Below are positions 56,552-64,000 of a stretch of 64,000 nt of DNA, in pieces. Below the pieces are notes generated by a model, which did no database searches, had not been told where the DNA came from, and saw only the letters and a list, made by a program, of their open reading frames with translations. The stretch is taken from positions 248,001 to 312,000 of the forward strand of contig NZ_CP139986.1 in the NCBI RefSeq assembly GCF_034424175.1, in the 5' to 3' direction. Source of the DNA: Kluyvera intermedia. Lineage in GTDB: Bacteria > Pseudomonadota > Gammaproteobacteria > Enterobacterales > Enterobacteriaceae. A program made the position numbers and the translations under genes. The first letter of the stretch is position 1. Each line of letters opens with the position of its first letter.

Positions 56552-57664
56552 GTGTCAGAATTGGATATTGCTATTCTCATGATATGTTCGTTGACGGAGA
56601 ACACTTTGAACCAGAGCAAAGATGGATACCCACAGGGCCCATTAGTACGAGCTGTGTGGGACTGCTGTGATGAGCTTTATCAGAAACTAGGTCGAGCACC
56701 CTCGCGACAGGAATTCAATGATGAAATTGGCAAACGCGAACCTCATCGCATAGGTATTAGCACCCATTCCCGCCAGTGGGGAGAATGGATGCGTCATCAT
56801 AATCTCTCAACGTATGTTGTTGATGTGCCAGGTATAATTCCTGAAGAAATGCATTATCCGCAATATCTCCGCGTATGGTATGCCGTGACACAACTAAATT
56901 CCGCTTCTGCTAAAAATATTGTTCAGTGGATCCGTAACAGCAACGCCCCCCTGAAAGAGAGCGAGATTCGTATTCAACTGGATGCATTAACCGTTAATAG
57001 CAACTCCCGATATCGATATCTTGGTAGCCGAAAAAGCGCCCGGACTGACCTGGGTAGCCCATACGACTTGTTATTTCGTAGCGGAAACCTACGAAATACA
57101 CGGTATGAACAGTATGTGCAGGAGCTGCACGGCATATGGGACATTGGCGATGATGGTAGGACGCCAATTCAGATTGCCGCCCCAAGGCCAGGCGATCGGA
57201 TGGTAGTTGAAGCGAGAGATGAATTATTCAATGAATTGCCTGACGATGAAGGTGACTTTCGCCTCAAAGCACTACGTGAGGTCATTATTCGAGAAGGGCA
57301 ACCAGTATTTAGACGAAAGCTCATTGAAGCTTATGAGGGTAAATGCGCAGTAACGGGCTGTTCAATCCAAGTGTTGCTTGAAGCTGCACATATCACCCCC
57401 TACGCAGGAGCTTGGCATACCCGTGCTCAGCATGGCCTGTTACTGAAAACAGATATCCATACTCTATTTGACCGTGGTTTGCTCTGGATTGATACCGAGT
57501 TGAAAATAAGGATATCAGAACAGTTGGCCGGGACAGAATATGCAGAGTTAGATGGCCGATATCTCAGGTTACCTAAAGATAAGCAAAACTGGCCGTTAAC
57601 AACTCATCTGATAAATCATCGGCAATATTGGATTGAAAATCGTAATGATGTTGAAAGTGCTTAA
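56552..57664 (+). CDS. HNH endonuclease (HNH_2-type) with novel N-terminal region
   Basis: 370 residues. The last third is an HNH_2 domain: CAVTGCSIQVLLEAAHITPY (about 266-285; first His) and HGLLLKTDIHTLFDRGLLWI (about 293-312; last His and Asp). In many relatives the residue before GLLL is Asn; here it is His, an H-H-H variant. Residues 1-240 contain a possible DNA-binding helical part (GRAPSRQEFNDEIGKRE, WGEWMRHHNLS) but no family I can name. Start GTG 56552 follows GGGGG; ATG 56582 is an alternative. Similar proteins are solitary restriction-type nucleases. No methyltransferase is adjacent. Confidence 0.8.
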   Translation: MSELDIAILMICSLTENTLNQSKDGYPQGPLVRAVWDCCDELYQKLGRAPSRQEFNDEIGKREPHRIGISTHSRQWGEWMRHHNLSTYVVDVPGIIPEEMHYPQYLRVWYAVTQLNSASAKNIVQWIRNSNAPLKESEIRIQLDALTVNSNSRYRYLGSRKSARTDLGSPYDLLFRSGNLRNTRYEQYVQELHGIWDIGDDGRTPIQIAAPRPGDRMVVEARDELFNELPDDEGDFRLKALREVIIREGQPVFRRKLIEAYEGKCAVTGCSIQVLLEAAHITPYAGAWHTRAQHGLLLKTDIHTLFDRGLLWIDTELKIRISEQLAGTEYAELDGRYLRLPKDKQNWPLTTHLINHRQYWIENRNDVESA

Positions 57665-57845
57665 CGCTACTACTGTCTGCATCTCGCTCAAAGCTGCCCG
57701 TCAATTTGGGTTTCTCTGTCCCAGTTTTTTTGGAAACGACCAAATAATTTGCAAACAGGTAGTCAAGTAAAATGAACTAGTGATCAATTGGATGCGAATA
57801 TCTAAGATGCTTAAATAATATTCCGAAATAAGCCCTGTAAATAAT

Positions 57846-58157
57846 CTAAGACTGATTTTTCTTCAACAAAGTAATCAATTCGGTTTGTTGCTCTTCTGTC
57901 ATGTTAGCGATCAGACGAGCTAGCTCCGCTGTCGTTTCGTTCTCACAAAAGAAGTAGTTAATCGGTACCCCAAGCTCATCAGCCATACGTTTGAGAGTAT
58001 CAATGTCAGGAGTATGTCTCCCCTTCTCGTAATGATTCATGCGGCCGCTCGCTGAACTTGGCTCCATGCCAATTCGGATACCCAATTCTTTCTGAGTGAT
58101 CCCGGCTTTCGTTCTGGCTGCTTTGAGCCTCTCAGGTATCGGGTTTGGGTGAGCCAC
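57846..58157 (-). CDS. XRE-family HTH regulator
   Basis: 103 residues. Cro/C1-type HTH at about 8-68 (RLKAARTKAGITQKELGIRIG, YEKGRHTPDIDTLKRMADELGVPINYFF) and a short acidic C-terminal helix (TEEQQTELITLLKK). Divergent from the two-gene unit to the right. Between them lie two CTTAG-N5-CTAAG palindromes, very likely its operators, so it should control both itself and the helicase pair. Such regulators often guard restriction or toxin-type modules. Confidence 0.88.
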   Translation of the reverse strand: MAHPNPIPERLKAARTKAGITQKELGIRIGMEPSSASGRMNHYEKGRHTPDIDTLKRMADELGVPINYFFCENETTAELARLIANMTEEQQTELITLLKKNQS

Positions 58158-58183
58158 GTAGTCATCATCATTGCCTTAGAGTG

Positions 58184-58198
58184 CTTAGATTGTCTAAG
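58184..58198. promoter_or_regulatory. XRE operator, palindrome A
   Basis: CTTAG-ATTGT-CTAAG; 27 bases upstream of the xre start, where its own promoter is expected. A further half site CTTAG is at 58175-58179. Confidence 0.75.
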
Positions 58199-58217
58199 TT
58201 TCGTTGGTTTCTGTATA

Positions 58218-58232
58218 CTTAGCAATTCTAAG
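58218..58232. promoter_or_regulatory. XRE operator, palindrome B over the -10 of the helicase pair
   Basis: CTTAG-CAATT-CTAAG, centre 34 bases from palindrome A (about three helical turns). It overlaps a likely -10 TATACT at 58215-58220 reading right, so bound repressor would block the pair. Confidence 0.75.
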
Positions 58233-58256
58233 TTTCCTGATTTGGATTTTTTGACA

Positions 58257-58826
58257 ATGAAGTCTGCAGTGAAATTGCACCCGTATATTTATAATTTGTT
58301 GATAGAAAAAGATTTTGATGAGTTCGGTGCTATCCATCTCAGGGACGCTTTGCTGAAAACTACAGATGACTATGCTGATGTGACAGAAGCCAGAAAATTC
58401 ATTCGCCGACAACTTCTTCGGTTAGAGGCATTAGGATTCATACATAAAATTGAAAATAGTGGTAAGCATTCGAAGAACTTGTACAAGAAAACGGACAGCT
58501 TTTATTCAACTACTTTCATACCAAGAAAATTGCCGAAAAACTCACGCCTTATAGTTGTGCCTGAAGAAGTGAAACCTTCAGTTTCGGATGTCGATCTTTT
58601 CTTAGTAGACCTGAGGAAAGAAAAAATTGTCCATGAGGCCAAACTTGCCGTCATTCTTAGTGAAATTGAAGAGTACCAGTCCCTGATGGTGCGTTTCCCT
58701 AACAGAAAGGGATGCTTTATGGGTCTCTATCAGCAGGCAAAAAATCAGTCCGCAGTTTTGCTTGGCAGGGTTACTGCATTATCAAATGTGCTTGGGCAGC
58801 ATAACGATGAGCATCGTATATGTTAA
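58257..58826 (+). CDS. Winged-helix/coiled-coil protein of unknown function paired with helicase
   Basis: 189 residues from ATG 58257 (MKSAVKLHPYIYN); the longer frame to 58149 would cross the operators. Residues about 15-75 look like a winged helix (AIHLRDALLKTTDDY, EARKFIRRQLLRLEALGFIHKI). About 115-165 is a coiled coil (VDLFLVDLRKEKIVHEAKLAVILSEIEEYQSLMVRFP). I do not recognise the family. Its stop overlaps the helicase ATG (ATGTTAA), so the two are made together, probably as a complex. It might be the DNA- or signal-binding partner of the helicase. Confidence 0.7.
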   Translation: MKSAVKLHPYIYNLLIEKDFDEFGAIHLRDALLKTTDDYADVTEARKFIRRQLLRLEALGFIHKIENSGKHSKNLYKKTDSFYSTTFIPRKLPKNSRLIVVPEEVKPSVSDVDLFLVDLRKEKIVHEAKLAVILSEIEEYQSLMVRFPNRKGCFMGLYQQAKNQSAVLLGRVTALSNVLGQHNDEHRIC

Positions 58827-60202
58827 GGGAATGGCAGAAACAATGCGCTGACGCAGCGATAGAAAAATACAAATCGGGATCACCTCACTTCCTATGTCTT
58901 GCCAGCCCTGGTGCTGGGAAAACTATGATGGCTGCTGAAGTTGCCAGGAGAATGCTGGAGCTTAATCTGGTAGATCTCATCATATTCTTCGCACCTTCAT
59001 CTGCCGTGGTTTCATCCGTTGAAAGTACGTTCTCTAATATTCTTGAAAGGAACTTCAATGGCGGCCTTGGGGCAGTTGGCGCAGCGTATACTTATCACAG
59101 CCTGATGTATTTCGATAAGACCTTCTGGGATTCTTTGCAGAGACATCGTGTGTTGGTCATTTTCGACGAAATTCACCATTGTTCGGGGGATTCTTTGGAT
59201 AATGCCAACATGTGGGGTGGCGAAATTCTTACTCAAGTTCAACTCTGTGCCAGTTACACCATGGCACTAACAGGAACCCCATGGAGAACAGATAATACGC
59301 CTATAGTACTTTCCAAATACACTGATCCGGATGGCGAGATCTGTTGTGATTATGTATATGGCTTACAACAAGCTATTGTCGACAATGTTTGTCGTAAGCC
59401 TAAAATTGTACTGATAAATAGTAATAATTTAGTTTTTTCTTCAGATGAAGTAGTAAAAAATTTTAGTTCCATCTCAGATTTGTTGAGTGAAACCATTACT
59501 TCTTACCAATCTATAATTTGGCATCCAGATGCAATGAAGTATGTGCTCAAAGCTGGGTGTGAAAAACTTCGTGAAATACGAAAAGTTAATTCCGATGCAG
59601 GCGGTTTGATTGTTGCTTCTTCAGTTGAGCATGCATACCAGCTACTGAGCATTTTAGAAAGCGAGTTTGCCCAAACGGCAACCATTGTGACGTACCATGA
59701 TCGAGATGCTCTTTCTAAGATAGCGTATTACAGGCACTCGGCAACCCAATGGATTGTTAGTGTTGGCATGATTAGCGAAGGTACCGATATCCCCAGGCTT
59801 CAGGTCTGTTGCCACCTAAGTACTATCAAAACTGAACTTTATTTCAGACAAGTGTTGGGTAGGATCTTACGAGTGAACCAAAGCAAAAATCAGGAAGCTT
59901 GGTTATTCACACTGGCAACTGATGAACTGACTTTATTCTCCAATAGATTGGCTGAAGATTTACCGGAAGACTATAAAATTTTGCAGCAACAATCGGATGA
60001 TTGGTCGTTTTCAGCTCATGGGTCTGTATCTCAAAATTTTATGCAAAGAAATAGTAAAAATAAAGTTGGAGAGGTAGATATCAAAATGGATTTCGGCGAA
60101 ATGAATACTTCAGATTTTGCTATTTCAGATAATTCAAAGCAGCTGAAAATGGGTTCACTATATCAACAAGTGATTGATGCGTTTTTATTCTCAACAGTGT
60201 AG
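58820..60202 (+). CDS. SF2 DEAD/DEAH-type helicase
   Basis: 460 residues. N-terminal Q-like LREWQKQCADAA, motif I SPGAGKTMMAAEVAR (about 30-44), motif II FDEIHH (about 115), motif III ALTGTPWR (about 150), motif V VGMISEGTDIPRL (about 315-327) and motif VI FRQVLGRILRV (about 342-352). The C-terminal 80 residues (from about 380) are low-complexity and polar. Related to the ResIII/type III restriction-type helicases. Translationally coupled to the winged-helix protein. Short for a defence helicase (HamB, DrmD and similar are larger), so it does not match a named system I know. Confidence 0.85.
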   Translation: MLREWQKQCADAAIEKYKSGSPHFLCLASPGAGKTMMAAEVARRMLELNLVDLIIFFAPSSAVVSSVESTFSNILERNFNGGLGAVGAAYTYHSLMYFDKTFWDSLQRHRVLVIFDEIHHCSGDSLDNANMWGGEILTQVQLCASYTMALTGTPWRTDNTPIVLSKYTDPDGEICCDYVYGLQQAIVDNVCRKPKIVLINSNNLVFSSDEVVKNFSSISDLLSETITSYQSIIWHPDAMKYVLKAGCEKLREIRKVNSDAGGLIVASSVEHAYQLLSILESEFAQTATIVTYHDRDALSKIAYYRHSATQWIVSVGMISEGTDIPRLQVCCHLSTIKTELYFRQVLGRILRVNQSKNQEAWLFTLATDELTLFSNRLAEDLPEDYKILQQQSDDWSFSAHGSVSQNFMQRNSKNKVGEVDIKMDFGEMNTSDFAISDNSKQLKMGSLYQQVIDAFLFSTV

Positions 60203-60286
60203 TTTTTGGATCGATATAAAAGAATTCAACTATATCAAGATAGTTATTTGAAGATTAACAAGAATATGAAACATAAATAATAGCCA

Positions 60287-60316
60287 TAAAAAAACTGGCT
60301 TCAAAAGCCAGTTTTC
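60287..60316. terminator. Bidirectional terminator between helicase and gor
   Basis: AAAAAAACTGGCT-TCAAA-AGCCAGTTTT, stem of 9-10 bp; ends both the helicase unit and gor transcripts. Confidence 0.85.
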
Positions 60317-60351
60317 CAGATTTTTAAAGGTGTGGAGATGACTTTCCTACA

Positions 60352-61707
60352 CTAACCCCTCATGGTAACAAACTCTTCCGATCCTGTCGGGTGAATCGCC
60401 ACGGTATTGTCGAAGTCTTTTTTCGTCGCGCCCATTTTCAGCGCCACGGCGAAGCCTTGCAGCATTTCATCCATGCCGAAGCCGATGCCGTGAATGCCGA
60501 CAATCTTCTCTTCTGGCCCCACGCAAACCAGCTTCATACGGCACGGCTGGCGGTGTGAGGTGACGGCGGTGTACATCGCGGTGAAGGAGGATTTGTAGAC
60601 CTTCACGGCGCCGTCGCCGTACTGCTCACGCGCCTGCGGTTCGGTTAACCCGACGGTGCCGATTGGCGGATGGCTAAAGACCACGGTCGGAATATTGCTG
60701 TAGTCCAGATGCTCGTCCGGCTTGTTATTAAACAGGCGCTCAGACAGGCGACGGCCTGCGGCAACGGCGACTGGCGTCAGTTCAACAGCGCCGGTGTTAT
60801 CGCCAACGGCGTAAATACCTGAAACGTTAGTGTTCTGGAATTTATCGACGACGATATAGCCTTTATCGTTGGTTTTCACACCCGTTGCTGCCAGGTTGAA
60901 ATCATCGGTAGCAGGTTCACGACCAATCGCCCAAATCAGGCAATCGACGGTCTGGCTGCGGCCATCTTCCAGCTCCAGGGTCAGGCTGCCATCGGCATTT
61001 TTGACCACGGCTTTCGGCAAGGCGTTAGTGTGCAACTGCGGGCCTTCGGCGTTCATCACTTCAACCAGCGTCTCGACGATCAGCGGATCGAAGCTGCGCA
61101 GCGGCGCATGTTTACGCACGAACAGGTGAGTCTCAGCGCCCAGACCATTAATCACGCCCGCCAGCTCAACGGCAATATAGCCCGCGCCAACGACCGCAAC
61201 GCGTTTTGGCAACGCGGGCAGTTCGAAGAAACCGTTGGAGTCGATACCAAATTCAACGCCCGGAATATTCGGGTGGCTTGGACGACCGCCGGTGGCGATC
61301 AGGATATGATCGGCGGTGATCGTTTCCCCATTCACTTCAATGGTTTTCGCATCGACGAAGCGCGCAAAGCCTTTAATCACATCGACATTGTTTTTACCCA
61401 GTACGTTGTCGTAAGAGGTATGAATACGGTCAATGTAAGCGGTACGGCTGGCAATCAGCTTGTCCCAGTCGAAGTTATTGATTGTGGTATCAAAACCGTA
61501 GTCAGGGCCATACAGGTTGATGGCTTCGCGAATTTGCGCGGCATGCCACATCACTTTCTTCGGCACGCAACCGACGTTGACGCACGTACCGCCCAGGTCT
61601 TTGGCTTCAATTAACGCGCATTTCTGGCCATACATGGCCGCACGGTTAATGGAGGCGATACCGCCACTGCCGCCGCCGATGGCGATGTAATCGTAATGTT
61701 TGGTCAT
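60352..61707 (-). CDS. gor: Glutathione reductase
   Basis: 451 residues (E. coli 450). FAD motif GGGSGGIASINRAAM (about 11-25), redox-active disulphide GGTCVNVGCVPKK (Cys42/Cys47), NADPH motif VVGAGYIAVELAGV (about 174-187) and C-terminal catalytic His in GIHPTGSEEFVTM. Reduces oxidised glutathione with NADPH in the cytosol. Chromosomal marker: together with rlmJ and prlC it fixes the right border of the variable region. Confidence 0.97.
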   Translation of the reverse strand: MTKHYDYIAIGGGSGGIASINRAAMYGQKCALIEAKDLGGTCVNVGCVPKKVMWHAAQIREAINLYGPDYGFDTTINNFDWDKLIASRTAYIDRIHTSYDNVLGKNNVDVIKGFARFVDAKTIEVNGETITADHILIATGGRPSHPNIPGVEFGIDSNGFFELPALPKRVAVVGAGYIAVELAGVINGLGAETHLFVRKHAPLRSFDPLIVETLVEVMNAEGPQLHTNALPKAVVKNADGSLTLELEDGRSQTVDCLIWAIGREPATDDFNLAATGVKTNDKGYIVVDKFQNTNVSGIYAVGDNTGAVELTPVAVAAGRRLSERLFNNKPDEHLDYSNIPTVVFSHPPIGTVGLTEPQAREQYGDGAVKVYKSSFTAMYTAVTSHRQPCRMKLVCVGPEEKIVGIHGIGFGMDEMLQGFAVALKMGATKKDFDNTVAIHPTGSEEFVTMRG

Positions 61708-61812
61708 GGGCGCTCCTCAAACGTTCAATGTCGGACGGGTGAGCGTCATGCTCCCCGTCAAAATATTCGCGATTGTATACCTGAAGTTAATAGGTTCCAC
61801 CGATGTCTGCGA

Positions 61813-62655
61813 TTACTCCGGCACAATCCAGTTGACCAGCGTATGGCCGATTCCGGTTGGAACCAGTTTGCTGTGCAGCCACGGCAGCACGTTATTCATC
61901 TGCGCTTCCAGCTTCCACGGTGGGTTAATCACAATCATGCCGGAAGCGGTCATGCCGCGCTGATCGCTGTCTGGACGTACTGCCAGTTCAATCTGCAAAA
62001 TTTTACGGATGCCGGTGGACTCAAGATCTTTGATCATGCGTTTGATCTGCGCGCGCAGCACAACGGGATACCACAATGCGTAGGTGCCGGTGGCAAAACG
62101 CTTATAGCCTTCGTGAATACCCGCAACGACCGCCTGATAGTCAGATTTAATTTCGTACGGCGGATCGATAAGGATCAGGCCGCGACGAGAAGCGGGTGGC
62201 AACTTGGCTTTCAACTGCTGGTAGCCATCGGATTTTGCCACACGTGCGCGGTTATCTTTCTGGAATTCGGAACGCAGCAGCGGGAAGTCGCTTGGGTGCA
62301 GCTCGGTCATCTCCAGGCTGTCCTGCTCACGCAGCAGCTGGCGGGCAATCAGCGGGGAGCCCGGGTAGTAGCGCAGCTGGCCGCTACGGTTGAAGTGTTC
62401 CAGCACGGAGATATACGGCTTCAACTCTTCCGGCAGATCGTCTTGCTGCCAGATACGGGCGATACCTTCCAGATATTCACCGGTACGCTCGGCGTGCTCG
62501 CCGCTCAGCTGATAGCGGCCTGCACCGGCGTGAGTGTCCAGATAGAGAAACGGCTTATCTTTCTCTTTGAGTGATTCAATGATCAGACTCTGAACGGTAT
62601 GTTTTAGGACGTCGGCGTGGTTGCCTGCGTGAAAGCTGTGGCGATAACTGAGCAT
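61813..62655 (-). CDS. rlmJ: 23S rRNA (adenine2030-N6)-methyltransferase RlmJ
   Basis: 280 residues as in E. coli. Start LSYRHSFHAGNHADVLKH, SAM-binding region (LYLDTHAGAGRYQL, about 40-53) and catalytic NPPY-type motif seen as LILIDPPYE (about 160-168). Methylates A2030 of 23S rRNA. Divergent from prlC and upstream of gor in the same direction, the conserved enterobacterial order. Confidence 0.95.
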   Translation of the reverse strand: MLSYRHSFHAGNHADVLKHTVQSLIIESLKEKDKPFLYLDTHAGAGRYQLSGEHAERTGEYLEGIARIWQQDDLPEELKPYISVLEHFNRSGQLRYYPGSPLIARQLLREQDSLEMTELHPSDFPLLRSEFQKDNRARVAKSDGYQQLKAKLPPASRRGLILIDPPYEIKSDYQAVVAGIHEGYKRFATGTYALWYPVVLRAQIKRMIKDLESTGIRKILQIELAVRPDSDQRGMTASGMIVINPPWKLEAQMNNVLPWLHSKLVPTGIGHTLVNWIVPE

Positions 62656-62769
62656 GGATGCAGAGATTCCGGGAATTAAACAAGATAGCTGATAGTTTAC
62701 CGCAGAACGGGGCAGATTACCGCTATTGCGCTCTATCCTGCGTGGGAGAGGATATCATCCGGTGCTAAC

Positions 62770-62798
62770 ATTGAAATTCACCTGACTATCCCCCATTC
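62770..62798 (+). promoter_or_regulatory. Sigma-32-type heat-shock promoter of prlC
   Basis: -35 ATTGAAA (62770-62776) and -10 CCCCATTC (62791-62798), 14-bp spacer, match the RpoH consensus (CTTGAAA / CCCCATnT). prlC is a known heat-shock gene in E. coli. Confidence 0.75.
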
Positions 62799-62858
62799 TA
62801 GATCCATCGCTAAAGCGCCGTTGAGTGCTTCATTTATTTCTTAGACCAGGATGTGCAT

Positions 62859-64000
62859 ATGACCAATCCATTACTGACGCCCTTTGAACTTCCGCCGTTT
62901 TCCCAAATTCAGCCAGAGCATGTCGTTCCTGCCGTCACGAAGGCGCTGAACGATTGCCGTGAAAATGTTGAGCAGGTGGTTGCACAGGGCGCGCCGTACA
63001 CCTGGGAAAACCTCTGCCAGCCGCTGGCGGAAGTGGACGATGTGCTGGGGCGAATCTTCTCGCCAATCAGCCACCTGAACTCGGTCAAAAACAGTCCTGA
63101 GCTGCGTGAAGCCTATGAGCAGACGCTGCCGCTGCTGTCAGAGTACAGCACCTGGGTTGGGCAGAATGAAGGGCTGTACAAAGCCTATCGCGACCTGCGC
63201 GATGGCGATAACTACGCCACGCTGAGCCAGGCACAGAAGAAAGCGGTGGATAACGCACTGCGTGATTTTGAACTCTCCGGTATTGGTCTGCCAAAAGACA
63301 AACAGCAGCGCTATGGTGAAATCGCCACTCGCCTGTCTGAACTTGGCAACCTGTACAGTAACAACGTGCTCGATGCCACCATGGGCTGGACCAAGTTAGT
63401 CTCCGACGAAGCTGAACTTGCCGGGATGCCGGAAAGTGCGCTGGCGGCAGCAAAAGCGCAGGCCGAAGCGAAAGAGCAGGAAGGTTACCTGTTGACGCTG
63501 GATATCCCAAGCTATCTGCCGGTGATGACCTACTGCGATAACCAGGCGCTGCGTGAAGAGCTGTACCGCGCCTATTCCACCCGTGCGTCCGACCAGGGGC
63601 CGAACGCGGGCAAATGGGACAACAGCCCGGTGATGGAAGAGATCCTCGCGCTGCGCCACGAACTGGCACAGCTGCTGGGCTTTGAAAGCTATGCCTTTAA
63701 ATCACTCGCCACCAAAATGGCCGAGAACCCACAGCAGGTGCTCGATTTCCTGACCGACTTAGCCAAACGCGCGCGCCCGCAGGGTGAAAAAGAGTTAGCT
63801 CAGCTGCGCGCCTTCGCTAAAGCCGAATTTGGTGTCGACGAACTGCAACCGTGGGATATCGCTTACTACAGCGAAAAACAGAAACAGCACCTGTACAGCA
63901 TCAGCGATGAGCAGTTGCGCCCGTACTTCCCGGAAAACAAAGCGGTCAACGGCCTGTTCGAGGTGGTTAAGCGTATTTACGGTATCACCGCCAAAGAACG
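62859..64000 (+). CDS. prlC: Oligopeptidase A, partial (N-terminal 380 residues)
   Basis: Start MTNPLLTPFELPPFSQI; the frame runs open to the window end. M3 thimet-type oligopeptidase, 680 residues in E. coli; the zinc site HExxH is near residue 470 and lies outside the window. Degrades short peptides, including cleaved signal peptides, in the cytosol. Visible helical N-terminal domain is typical. Divergent from rlmJ with a sigma-32-type promoter. Confidence 0.96.
   Translation, partial: MTNPLLTPFELPPFSQIQPEHVVPAVTKALNDCRENVEQVVAQGAPYTWENLCQPLAEVDDVLGRIFSPISHLNSVKNSPELREAYEQTLPLLSEYSTWVGQNEGLYKAYRDLRDGDNYATLSQAQKKAVDNALRDFELSGIGLPKDKQQRYGEIATRLSELGNLYSNNVLDATMGWTKLVSDEAELAGMPESALAAAKAQAEAKEQEGYLLTLDIPSYLPVMTYCDNQALREELYRAYSTRASDQGPNAGKWDNSPVMEEILALRHELAQLLGFESYAFKSLATKMAENPQQVLDFLTDLAKRARPQGEKELAQLRAFAKAEFGVDELQPWDIAYYSEKQKQHLYSISDEQLRPYFPENKAVNGLFEVVKRIYGITAKE

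Noticed and set aside
58149..58256. Upstream extension of the winged-helix gene
   Set aside because: Would run through both XRE operators and overlap the divergent xre start; ATG 58257 is the better start.
58257..60202. Hachiman (HamAB) assignment for the helicase pair
   Set aside because: The first protein lacks a recognisable HamA (DUF1837) nuclease motif and the helicase is much shorter than HamB.
61030..62574. Long plus-strand frames opposite gor and rlmJ
   Set aside because: Antisense shadows of well-conserved genes; composition and motifs belong to the minus strand.

Overview
The window is enterobacterial chromosome (Enterobacter/Citrobacter/Klebsiella/Leclercia-like; the genus cannot be fixed from the sequence) interrupted by a long accessory region. 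The left edge is an orthologue of E. coli yhjB and the right edge is gor, rlmJ and prlC in E. coli-like relative orientation. In E. coli K-12 these markers bracket the gor-to-yhjB interval that holds ars, slp and the gad/hde acid-fitness genes. None of those genes is present here, so this locus looks like a variable chromosomal site with a different filling.

Region by region. (1) 1-9240, resident-looking chromosome: a LuxR-type regulator, a GH24 lysozyme-fold protein with altered active site, a GNAT acetyltransferase, a large membrane-anchored protein, a bestrophin-type channel with a small partner, and yncE divergent from a fhuE-like siderophore receptor with Fur-like sites between them. (2) 9241-16485, insertion-sequence scrapyard: two inverted IS26 copies enclose an inverted segment with a Tn3-type tnpA fragment and two IS3-family elements, and an IS21-type istA is split across the inversion. 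(3) 16486-24441, a complete fecIRABCDE ferric citrate operon. (4) 24442-25426, IS66 and EAL-domain debris. (5) 25427-36792, a Tn3-family transposon remnant carrying an E. coli-like lacIZY with lacA cut by IS1; both terminal inverted repeats are occupied by IS5075/IS4321-like IS110-family elements. (6) 36794-45632, a truncated SMC/TrlF-like ATPase, an AT-rich GNAT gene and a four-gene recombinase module resembling the gamma-mobile-trio set, flanked by two IS30 relics. (7) 45866-50863, a redox/electrophile-response cluster (OsmC, TetR, AhpD-like, thioredoxin, Old Yellow Enzyme, FrnE/DsbA, SDR) plus an EamA exporter (51001-51846). Four similar palindromes lie in its promoters, suggesting one TetR regulon. 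(8) 52559-56456, an MFS transporter, cysteine hydrolase, metallo-hydrolase and FtrA-type AraC regulator. (9) 56552-60202, an HNH endonuclease gene and an XRE-controlled pair (winged-helix/coiled-coil protein plus SF2 helicase) behind twin CTTAG-N5-CTAAG operators, the best candidate for an undescribed, probably defensive, system. (10) 60352-64000, gor, rlmJ and the start of prlC with a sigma-32 type promoter.

The cargo combines iron-citrate uptake, lactose use, redox stress handling and putative DNA-level defence. IS26, IS1, IS3, IS21, IS66, IS110, IS30 and Tn3-family pieces show that region 2-6 was built by successive mobile-element events, much of it resembling cargo known from enterobacterial plasmids.
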